Below are positions 1 to 5,992 of a stretch of 7,628 nucleotides of DNA, in pieces (the stretch's first letter is position 1; every line of letters begins with the position of its first letter). The position numbers and the translations under genes were made by a program. Location: contig URWR01000073.1 in the NCBI GenBank assembly GCA_900551595.1, forward strand, positions 1-7,628, given 5' to 3'. A model generated the notes under the pieces. It saw only the letters and a program-made list of their open reading frames with translations, was not told where the DNA came from and did not search any database. The DNA is from an uncultured Coriobacteriaceae bacterium. Its GTDB lineage: Bacteria; Actinomycetota; Coriobacteriia; Coriobacteriales; Atopobiaceae.

Positions 1-1273
1 TACCCGTAAATAAGACGATGTTTTGGAGTACCACCCCCACCGCATCGCGAAGGTCGACAAGATCATAGTCGCGCACATCATGCCCGCCTACACACACCTT
101 GCCAACACTCACGTCATAGAGGCGCGCAATAAGCTGTACGAGCGTCGATTTGCCAGAACCTGTACCACCCAAAATACCCACGGTGGAACCGGCTGGAATA
201 TCAAACGAAATATCAGTGAGCACGTTTTGCTCAGCATCCTGCCGATATTTAAACGACACGTCCTTAAATGAGACTGATCCGTTAGGAACTTCTGTAAGGG
301 CTTTCTCTGGCGATACAAGTGTGGGTTCCTCAGCAAGCACTTCTCCCACACGATGTACTGAAGTAATTGCTCGTGCCATAAGCAGAAAAACGTTGGAGAT
401 CATCATGAGGGAATTTACGATCTGAAAGACATAGGTCATAAAACCCGTAAGGGTACCCACCTCGAGCGTCCCTGCCAGAATCATATTGCCGCCGACCCAG
501 AGGATGCCCACACAGGTCGCATACATGCTGAGCTGGAAGATTGGAGTATTCAGCACGGCACTACGAAACGTGCGCGTAGCAGTTGTAGCTAAATCTTTGT
601 TTACCTCATCAAAGCGTTCGGCAACATAGCCTTCACGCACATAGGCCTTTACGGCACGAATCGCCGTAAGATCCTCCTCAAGCGCATCATTCAGACGATC
701 CATAACGCCCTGCAGCACTTGATACAGGGGCGCCACATGACGAACAACCAAAAACAGGGCAACTGCCATAAATGGCAGCCCTATGCAAAATATAAGCGCC
801 AGAGGAACACTCATAAAACAAGCCAGCAACAGACCCATTACCAACAGAGAAGGTCCACGAAGCATAGGGCGAAATGATGCTACGAGCGCATTCTGGATGA
901 CCGTTACATCCGATGTCATGCGAGTCACAAGTGAGGATGTCTCAAAACTATCGAGATTGGAAAAGGAGAAACGCTGGACATATGCAAACTCAGCTTCACG
1001 AAGACTTGCTCCCAAACCCATCGCAGCTCTTGCTGTAGATCGGGCATAGCCCAGGCCAAATAAAAGGGCAAGGATTGCACAGGCAAACATGAGTGCACCA
1101 CGCACAAAAATGAGCTGCATGTCTCTTTTCATAATGCCATCGTCGATAATGGACGACATGAGAATTGGAATAATGAGCTCAAGTGTTGTTTCAAGCAGAA
1201 CAAACAAGGCGCCAACTGCCGCATCCTTTTTATAAGGACCAAAGTGATGAAGGAGAAGGCGAATATCATCCAT
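1..1273 (-). CDS. ABC exporter half-transporter (membrane domain plus ATPase), C-terminus cut by window edge
   Basis: Likely a drug/lipid/peptide-type ABC exporter subunit that couples ATP hydrolysis to export across the cytoplasmic membrane. The visible 424 residues run off the window at base 1. Hydrophobic segments lie at about residues 20-42, 56-78, 137-157, 158-178, 245-265 and 279-301, the six-helix layout of a type IV exporter. The nucleotide-binding domain follows: an A-loop tyrosine near 343, Walker A GGTGSGKST at 369-377 and the Q-loop glutamine at about 417 (VVLQN). The LSGGQ signature, Walker B and H-loop would lie in the missing 150 or so residues, since the family is usually near 580. 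The ATG is preceded by GAGGTGA six bases upstream and shares one base with the marR stop (TAATG), so it is co-transcribed and probably translationally coupled. In comparable marR-ABC operons a second half-transporter often follows to make a heterodimer. The family is certain; the substrate cannot be told. Confidence 0.93.
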   Translation of the reverse strand, partial: MDDIRLLLHHFGPYKKDAAVGALFVLLETTLELIIPILMSSIIDDGIMKRDMQLIFVRGALMFACAILALLFGLGYARSTARAAMGLGASLREAEFAYVQRFSFSNLDSFETSSLVTRMTSDVTVIQNALVASFRPMLRGPSLLVMGLLLACFMSVPLALIFCIGLPFMAVALFLVVRHVAPLYQVLQGVMDRLNDALEEDLTAIRAVKAYVREGYVAERFDEVNKDLATTATRTFRSAVLNTPIFQLSMYATCVGILWVGGNMILAGTLEVGTLTGFMTYVFQIVNSLMMISNVFLLMARAITSVHRVGEVLAEEPTLVSPEKALTEVPNGSVSFKDVSFKYRQDAEQNVLTDISFDIPAGSTVGILGGTGSGKSTLVQLIARLYDVSVGKVCVGGHDVRDYDLVDLRDAVGVVLQNIVLFTG

Positions 1274-1759
1274 TACGCCTCACCTCTTACGTAGTTTTCA
1301 AGATTCTCGCGTACACGCATGAGTAAGGTGGCAAAGCTCTTGCATTCGTCAGCAGAAAAGCCTTTGAGCATTGCCTCGTCGATCTCATCGCAACACGCAT
1401 CCCACGCAGAAGCAAGCACAACTCCACGCTGGGTAAGACGTATCTTTTTTTGTACGTCTATCACTTGCTGGTTCGGTAATAAGAAAACCACCTTGTTCAA
1501 ACGCATCAAGTGCACGGCTTACCGCCGCTGGATCAACGAGAAAGTAATCTGCAAGCTCGCGCTGTGTTGCTGAACCATTGGCGGCAAGGTAAGAAAGGTA
1601 TTTTGGTTGACCGCTCGCAAGACCCAGTTCTGTCATTGCAGACCTTAAACAGGAGCGTTGAGCATGAAATGCCCGATAAAGCAGCATATGAGGATCATGA
1701 AGTGAACGACCAAGCTCTTCGTTTTCCTCACGTGTCTCTTCGAATCTCTTTTGATTCAT
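1273..1759 (-). pseudogene. MarR-family transcriptional regulator, frameshifted in an A7 run
   Basis: A winged-helix repressor, probably controlling its own promoter and the ABC exporter downstream. From the ATG at 1759 (AAGGA seven bases upstream) the first frame gives a normal MarR N-terminus. The helix-turn-helix lies at about residues 63-94 (SATQRELADYF, VDPAAVSRALDAFEQGGFL), then the wing (EPASDRRTKK). After residue 105 the frame departs into a non-homologous tail and stops at 1385, giving 124 residues. The proper continuation (KKIRLTQRGVVLASAWD, then the C-terminal dimerisation helices ending NYVRGEA) is in the frame one base over and stops at 1273. The switch point is a run of seven A's on the coding strand (1445-1451). 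Six A's would join the halves seamlessly into 161 residues, a usual MarR length. The total of 487 bases is one too many for an open frame. I infer an extra A: a real lesion, phase variation or a sequencing error. The long TTG start at 1780 is rejected because the ribosome binding site lies inside it. Confidence 0.85.
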
Positions 1760-1764
1760 GACAA

Positions 1765-1799
1765 ATCCTTGACTTAGCAATTATTGACGAGTCAAGGAT
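1765..1799. promoter_or_regulatory. Perfect inverted repeat, probable MarR operator
   Basis: The arms ATCCTTGACT (1765-1774) and AGTCAAGGAT (1790-1799) are exact reverse complements, 10 bp each, separated by 15 bases, about two and a half helical turns centre to centre. The repeat overlaps the -10 box of the marR promoter at one end and contains the marR Shine-Dalgarno AAGGA at the other. A dimer bound here would block transcription initiation. The link to this MarR protein is inferred from position. Confidence 0.7.
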
Positions 1800-1825
1800 A
1801 TAGGTCTTAGTCGTGTCTCTGTCAA
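1797..1825 (-). promoter_or_regulatory. Sigma70-type promoter for the marR-ABC operon
   Basis: On the minus strand a perfect -35 TTGACA (1825-1820) is followed after exactly 17 bases by TATATC (1802-1797), which matches the -10 consensus at four of six positions. Initiation would fall near 1790, about 30 bases before the marR ATG, at the edge of the inverted repeat. The overlap of the -10 box and the repeat supports repression by steric exclusion. Confidence 0.7.
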
Positions 1826-1879
1826 GCATGTTTACTGGGTAAGTACAGAGCGCATGAAAAGAGAACGAGACCCATGCTT

Positions 1880-1912
1880 AAAAAAAGACTGCCCGCACAG
1901 CGAGCAGTCTTT
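1880..1912 (-). terminator. Intrinsic terminator of aspS
   Basis: A perfect 9-bp stem, AAAGACTGC (1884-1892) and GCAGTCTTT (1904-1912), with an 11-base loop. On the minus strand it runs straight into seven T's (complement of 1880-1886). It lies 46 bases after the aspS stop and separates aspS from the marR-ABC operon. On the plus strand the T-tract is short and broken, so it works mainly for the minus strand. Confidence 0.9.
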
Positions 1913-1957
1913 CTGAAACATATAAAGAAATAAACCTGGTTCAGAAGCGAAGACGCC

Positions 1958-3730
1958 TTAGAGCAGACGCAGGCCAACTTCCTTAAGCTGCTTTGAGGTA
2001 ACCTCACCCGGCGCATCGCTCATGAGGTCGGAGCCGCTTGAAGTCTTGGGAAACGCCATAACTTCGCGAATGGAATCCTCACCAGCAAGCAGCATACATA
2101 CACGGTCAAGACCGAGCGCAAAGCCACCCATAGGAGGCGCACCATACTCAAGGGCATCCATCAGGAAGCCAAACTTATCGCGAGCGTCTTCCTCGGTAAA
2201 GCCCATAAGCTCAAGCATCTCGAGCTGCATCTGAGCATTGTGGATACGCATACCACCACCGCCGGCCTCGTATCCATCCATAACGAAGTCATACGTCGCA
2301 GAGCCAGCTGCCAGCGGATCGGCCTTGATCTTCTCGACATCGGTCTCGGTAGGAAGCGTAAAGGGCTGATGCTCAGCTTCATAACGCTTGGTATCGTCGT
2401 CCCAATGGAACAGCGGGAAGTCTACTACCCACAGGAAATCGTGGCCCTCACGAGGCACATCTAAGGCATCGGCCATATGGCAACGCATGCCACCAAGAAT
2501 TGTATCTGCCGTCAGACGATCTGCCACAGCAAACATAACGAGGTCGCCGGGGACAACATCCATCTCTTCGCGCAGGGCGGCCATTTCCTCATCTGAGAAG
2601 AACTTTACGATAGGGCTGTTAATCGAACCATCTTCTCTGAATGCAATCCAAGCGAGACCCTTGGCACCAAAGCCGGCTGCAACATCTGCGAGCTTATCAA
2701 TCTGTGCACGAGGCCATGTACCAGCACCCTTTGCGTTGAGCGCTTTGACGTATTGCCCTTCGGTGGAGGCAGCACCTGCAAACAGCTTGAACTTTGAATC
2801 CGTGAAGATGGATGTTACATCGTGCAGCTTCATGTCGTAGCGGGTGTCGGGCTTGTCGGTGCCATAGGTATCCATAGCATCCCAATAGCTCAGGCGACGA
2901 AGAGGCGTTGGCATATCCACGCCAACCTTTGCAAAAGCGCTTGCAAGAACATCCTCAAGCTCAGACATCACATCGTTTTGATCAACGAAGCTCATCTCAA
3001 TATCGACCTGCGTAAACTCAGGCTGACGATCAGCGCGCAGATCCTCATCGCGGAAGCACTTAGCAACCTGGTAGTAACGCTCAACTCCGCCAACCATAAG
3101 CAGCTGCTTGAGAAGCTGAGGAGACTGCGGCAATGCATAGAAATGGCCCGGCTGCGTACGGCTTGGCACGAGGAAGTCTCGTGCGCCTTCAGGTGTTGAC
3201 TTAAAGAGCGCAGGTGTTTCTACCTCCATAAACGCACGGTTATGGAGAGCATCGCGAATGGCAAACGTAAAATCGCTGCGCAGCTTGAGGTTGGACATCA
3301 TATGAGGACGACGGATATCGAGATAGCGATAGCGCAAACGAACATCCTCTGCCGTATCCATATGGTCCTCAATCTGGAACGGCGGTGTTTTTGAGGTATT
3401 GAGAACCTCAATATGGTCGATAAGAACTTCGATATCGCCAGTTGCCAGCTTTGGATTGTTCATGCCTTCCGGACGCTCACGAACAACACCAGTTACCTTA
3501 AGCGGCCACTCAGGACGAATGGTCTCTGCGATATGAAATGCCTCGCCACCAGAATGTTCAGGGTCGAAAGAAATCTGTGTAACACCTTCACGATCACGAA
3601 GGTCTACAAAGATAAGACCGCCATGATCACGACGATGCCAAACCCAACCAGTAAGGGTAACTTCCTGACCAATTTGGTCGCGACGCAGCTCGCCGCAGGT
3701 GCGTGTATGCATACTGTGGGTCATGCCCAT
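1958..3730 (-). CDS. aspS: Aspartyl-tRNA synthetase, bacterial type, probably non-discriminating
   Basis: A cytoplasmic class II synthetase that activates aspartate with ATP and charges tRNA. The 590-residue product has the bacterial architecture. An N-terminal OB-fold anticodon-binding domain spans about residues 8-110 (TLTGWVWHRRDHGG). The catalytic core has motif 1 near 165-180, motif 2 with FRDEDLRADRQPEFTQVDIE at 227-245, and motif 3 GGFALGLDR at 535-543. A GAD insertion domain occupies roughly 290-420. Length and motifs are intact. His36 in RRDHGG and Gly89 in RPEG match residues reported for non-discriminating bacterial AspRS (His/Gly, against Leu/Lys in E. coli), so it may also make Asp-tRNA(Asn) for the GatCAB amidotransferase. 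The ATG at 3730 has AGGA five bases upstream. Alternative ATGs at 3724 (AGGA 11 bases away) and 3712 give 588 or 584 residues and cannot be excluded. The gene follows the CapA-like gene in the same orientation, with its own leader and terminator. Confidence 0.97.
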   Translation of the reverse strand: MGMTHSMHTRTCGELRRDQIGQEVTLTGWVWHRRDHGGLIFVDLRDREGVTQISFDPEHSGGEAFHIAETIRPEWPLKVTGVVRERPEGMNNPKLATGDIEVLIDHIEVLNTSKTPPFQIEDHMDTAEDVRLRYRYLDIRRPHMMSNLKLRSDFTFAIRDALHNRAFMEVETPALFKSTPEGARDFLVPSRTQPGHFYALPQSPQLLKQLLMVGGVERYYQVAKCFRDEDLRADRQPEFTQVDIEMSFVDQNDVMSELEDVLASAFAKVGVDMPTPLRRLSYWDAMDTYGTDKPDTRYDMKLHDVTSIFTDSKFKLFAGAASTEGQYVKALNAKGAGTWPRAQIDKLADVAAGFGAKGLAWIAFREDGSINSPIVKFFSDEEMAALREEMDVVPGDLVMFAVADRLTADTILGGMRCHMADALDVPREGHDFLWVVDFPLFHWDDDTKRYEAEHQPFTLPTETDVEKIKADPLAAGSATYDFVMDGYEAGGGGMRIHNAQMQLEMLELMGFTEEDARDKFGFLMDALEYGAPPMGGFALGLDRVCMLLAGEDSIREVMAFPKTSSGSDLMSDAPGEVTSKQLKEVGLRLL

Positions 3731-3822
3731 ATGTATCCTCTCGTCTGTGTCACCCCGTGCCGTTACGGGCAACAAATCCGTCAGACGTTGCGGAGGTGTA
3801 GACGGCACCCATCCGCACGTAA
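3731..3822 (-). promoter_or_regulatory. Structured 5' leader of aspS
   Basis: About 92 bases between the proposed transcription start and the ATG hold two hairpins. The distal one (3790-3816) pairs GCGGA with TCCGC and GGTG with CACC, with a two-base bulge. The second pairs CCCGT with ACGGG (3754-3769). A strong GAGAGGA precedes the ATG. Neither hairpin is followed by a U-run and no T-box sequence (the AGGGUGG-type loop) is seen. Any regulatory role is speculative. Confidence 0.4.
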
Positions 3823-3828
3823 CCCCAC

Positions 3829-3856
3829 ATAGTAGCAGCTCTAAGTTGTTATTGAA
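3829..3856 (-). promoter_or_regulatory. Candidate aspS promoter with extended -10
   Basis: On the minus strand TTCAAT (3856-3851) is followed after 16 bases by TACTAT (3834-3829). A TG lies one base before the -10 box (TGCTACTAT), an extended -10 pattern. The -35 match is weak. The site lies in the 192-base gap after the CapA-like gene, where no terminator is evident, so read-through from that gene could also supply aspS. Confidence 0.45.
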
Positions 3857-3922
3857 TGCCTCTTTGTAAAACCATTTATTTGTCGAAGCGCTCAACATGC
3901 TTTGCACACACTTGTGCTGGCT

Positions 3923-5254
3923 TTATTTTTGCTCTTTACCTGCACTTTTTTGGTTATCCGTTGAACTTCCGCGCAAGACACAAGCATCTTTTGAGAAATC
4001 GGATCCAAGTACCTGTGCGCAATAATCTTTTATCCACGGCAACGAAAAGTCCACTGAGCCATCAACGCCACGAATCCCGTTTGCCTGAGCAAGCTCATCG
4101 GTGTAGGCAGAGAGCGGATAGGTTGTTAGACCACTGCCAGAAAGACGTTGGGTTATCACCGGAACAAGTTCCCAAGATTCAATGGAGCTACCAAACTCGT
4201 CTTTAGCGAGCGTCACTTTTGCCATGCCGCCAACCATGGTTCCTGCGGTTGGTTGCGTAGAGACAAAGTTGCCGAGCGACCAAAAAACGAGAGTCTCTCC
4301 ACCATCGGAGCGTGAAATCATCTCTACGGGCTGCAGGACATGCGGATGAGTGCCAATAACAACATCTACGCCATTATCAGCAAAAACCTGCGCCCAATGC
4401 TTTTGGCTCTCATTGGGGGCATTTTGATATTCTTCACCCCAATGTGGACAAGCAATCACAATGTCAGCACCTTGATCACGTGCGGCCTGAACATCATGAG
4501 CAATCTGACTCTCCGAAAGCATACTTACTGCGTTGGCGTTATTCTCAGGCAAAGGAATACCATTTGTTGAAAAGGTGTAGTTGAGCACTGCTATCTTCAC
4601 GCCATTGCGCTCAATAACGCCCATAGAATTGAGTTGCTCACCCTGTTTTGCCACTCCAATTGCAGCTATATCAGGATGCTTTTCACGCCAATACACAAGC
4701 GCATTATCAATACCCGCCTGTCCTTTATCCAATGCATGGTTACTCGCTTGAAGAACCACATCAAAGCCCGCTGTTACTTCCGCATCGCCAATCTCCTGCG
4801 GGCTATTGAATGTTGGATACCCTGAAAATCCCAGATCAGCTCCACCTAAAACAGTTTCTTGATTAACAATTGCCACATCGGCAGAAGAAATATCAGGAGC
4901 CACCTGAGCAAAGAGGTGATCATAATTGCGAGTACCGTCGGAGTGCTCGCCACTTTCCCATACCCCTCGGTGGACAAGAACATCGCCAATCATCACAACC
5001 GAAACTTCCGTTTCTTGCGACTCTCGATCTAACACCACTGCGCCAGAATCAGAAGCATTGGCATTGTTTTCACTTACAGCAGCTGTGCTTTCGGCAGGAT
5101 TTCCACCTGACAAGATGTTGGATGCTATGCCCGGAATTTGTTTGAAAAGTGTTGGCCCGCAAAAGATACAAACACAGACAAAGGCAACCGCAAAAAGTGC
5201 AGCAACAAATACTTTTCCGCGATGTTTAGGAAGAGCTTTTGCCGGTTGTGCCAT
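3923..5254 (-). CDS. CapA/PgsA-family membrane-anchored protein (metallophosphatase-like fold)
   Basis: A 443-residue protein with a basic N-terminus, one hydrophobic segment at about residues 14-33 (VFVAALFAVAFVCVCIFCG) and a Ser/Ala/Asn-rich linker to about 85, so the bulk should sit outside the membrane. The rest matches the PGA_cap/CapA family, whose founders are poly-gamma-glutamate capsule proteins. Visible motifs are MIGDVLVHRGV (88-98), NQETVLGG (131-138), SNHALDKG (171-178), HWGEEY (271-276), IGTHPHVLQPVE (300-311) and WSLGNFVS (325-332). The Asp, Asn and His residues are those expected of the calcineurin-like metal site. No capsule synthesis genes (capB/capC type) are in the window, so the substrate is unknown and poly-glutamate need not be involved. 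The start is uncertain: ATG 5254 follows AGGTG, while GTG 5287 (454 residues) follows GGGGGGA and is nearly as good; TTG 5302 is unlikely. The family is well supported; the role is inferred. Confidence 0.9.
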   Translation of the reverse strand: MAQPAKALPKHRGKVFVAALFAVAFVCVCIFCGPTLFKQIPGIASNILSGGNPAESTAAVSENNANASDSGAVVLDRESQETEVSVVMIGDVLVHRGVWESGEHSDGTRNYDHLFAQVAPDISSADVAIVNQETVLGGADLGFSGYPTFNSPQEIGDAEVTAGFDVVLQASNHALDKGQAGIDNALVYWREKHPDIAAIGVAKQGEQLNSMGVIERNGVKIAVLNYTFSTNGIPLPENNANAVSMLSESQIAHDVQAARDQGADIVIACPHWGEEYQNAPNESQKHWAQVFADNGVDVVIGTHPHVLQPVEMISRSDGGETLVFWSLGNFVSTQPTAGTMVGGMAKVTLAKDEFGSSIESWELVPVITQRLSGSGLTTYPLSAYTDELAQANGIRGVDGSVDFSLPWIKDYCAQVLGSDFSKDACVLRGSSTDNQKSAGKEQK

Positions 5255-5474
5255 ATGGGACACCTGTTGGTGAGGTCTCTGTTTCACAGCTTGTCCCCCC
5301 AAAGGCTACATCAGCGCTAACACATAAGTACCACAATGAAATTAAGCATAACCTACCTGCCAATAATAGAATTTGTCTTTCCGTTCGCCGAACGATTTAG
5401 GCCCTGCATCCTTAGCTTCTCTGTCATTAGCAAAATGTAAGGGCAAAAAAGGGAAGGTAAGCAATAAACAAAGG

Positions 5475-5480
5475 TATGAT
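5475..5480 (+). promoter_or_regulatory. Possible -10 box for the 102-aa gene
   Basis: TATGAT at 5475-5480 matches the -10 consensus at five of six positions and lies 44 bases before the ATG. No good -35 hexamer is present at 16-18 bases, so the promoter may be weak, activator-dependent or misplaced. The region 5288-5474, between this gene and the divergent CapA-like gene, otherwise holds only a short palindrome at 5382-5394. Confidence 0.35.
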
Positions 5481-5523
5481 GCCTTTATAGGAAGGTTCCC
5501 CTACGAGGAAAGGACGGGCCACC

Positions 5524-5832
5524 ATGGGCAAGCGTGCAAACGAGGCTCTTGATTTGGATTACGACGGCCTGGTCGAGTACCTTCACAGTAATCACTCTGT
5601 GTACATGAAGGTTGGATCGGCCATGTACTATCTCACCGATGCAAATTTCCAAGCATGGCGAGCCCAAGACACTAGTAAGCGCAACCATAAGAATCACTAT
5701 GTGGATTGCAGCGATCTCGTTCCCACTCTTGATGAATTCTTGGCAATTCCTTTTGTAAACGGCAGCAAGATCAAGGATGTTTTCCCCTCTGCTACGTTTT
5801 ATGCCTCAGTAAAAGGCGAAAAGACAGAATAG
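5524..5832 (+). CDS. Small protein of unknown function (102 aa)
   Basis: I do not recognise a named family. The frame is convincing as a gene. It starts with ATG behind GAGGAAAGGA (5505-5514), has a TAG stop, is followed 30 bases later by a strong terminator, and is the only plus-strand gene in the window. The protein is soluble, with no signal peptide or membrane segment. It has a helix-like start (EALDLDYDGLVEYLHSN), a probable beta-hairpin (VYMKVGSAMYYLTD), a polar middle (AQDTSKRNHKNHYVD, with its only Cys just after), and a C-terminal stretch LDEFLAIPFVNGSKIKDVF. The combination 'short helix, strand, Y-Y-[LI]-T, then DEFL...G.[KS][IL]K..[FW]' loosely resembles small uncharacterised Firmicutes proteins, but this is from memory and weak. 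It is transcribed alone, divergent from the CapA-like gene, so its neighbours give no functional clue. Confidence 0.8.
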   Translation: MGKRANEALDLDYDGLVEYLHSNHSVYMKVGSAMYYLTDANFQAWRAQDTSKRNHKNHYVDCSDLVPTLDEFLAIPFVNGSKIKDVFPSATFYASVKGEKTE

Positions 5833-5861
5833 TAATTACTTACATCTGCAATAAAAAGCCT

Positions 5862-5891
5862 GAGGCCGGCATCTGCTCCGGCCTCTTTTTT
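5862..5891 (+). terminator. Intrinsic terminator of the 102-aa gene
   Basis: GAGGCCGG (5862-5869) pairs perfectly with CCGGCCTC (5878-5885) across an 8-base loop and is followed directly by six T's and further pyrimidine-rich sequence. It starts 30 bases after the stop codon. Confidence 0.93.
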
Positions 5892-5939
5892 CTTCTTTCA
5901 CGCCGAGCGATTAAGACGTTTCACAGTGTCACTTTCAAG

Positions 5940-5970
5940 AAAAAAGGCCTGAACAAACTGTTCAGGCCTT
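5940..5970 (-). terminator. Intrinsic terminator of the [FeFe]-hydrogenase gene
   Basis: An 11-bp perfect stem, AAGGCCTGAAC (5944-5954) and GTTCAGGCCTT (5960-5970), with a 5-base loop. On the minus strand it is followed by a T-run (complement of the A's at 5940-5945). It lies 22 bases after the hydrogenase stop. It converges on the plus-strand terminator 48 bases away, so the two transcripts end tail to tail. Confidence 0.9.
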
Positions 5971-5992
5971 CAAACACGCTGTAACAAACACG

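Noticed and set aside
1445..1451. Programmed -1 frameshift at the A-AAA-AAA heptamer in marR
   Set aside because: The heptamer is in the right phase for -1 slippage, but the conserved MarR C-terminus lies in the +1 (or -2) frame, so a -1 shift would not restore the protein.
1824..1879. AAGCATG / CATGCTT inverted repeat flanking the marR upstream region
   Set aside because: Seven-base arms 42 bases apart are expected by chance at this scale, and one arm merges with the aspS terminator tail.
2388..2840. 150-codon plus-strand open frame inside aspS
   Set aside because: It is antisense to the conserved GAD and catalytic region of AspRS and has low-complexity Ser/Ala-rich composition typical of a shadow frame.
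3731..3907. Open 59-codon N-terminal extension of aspS
   Set aside because: Bacterial AspRS starts close to the TCGEL motif, the strong ribosome site sits just before 3730, and the extension overlaps the candidate promoter and leader hairpins.
3731..3922. T-box riboswitch upstream of aspS
   Set aside because: No T-box loop sequence, specifier stem or terminator/antiterminator pair could be found; only simple hairpins are present.
3901..3922. Hairpin GCACA-AGTG-TGTGC just after the CapA-like stop as a terminator
   Set aside because: The stem is short and there is no following T-run on the minus strand.
5255..5302. Longer CapA starts at TTG 5302 or GTG 5287
   Set aside because: TTG 5302 has no ribosome site in front of it. 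GTG 5287 remains possible and is noted in the gene entry, but ATG 5254 behind AGGTG was preferred.
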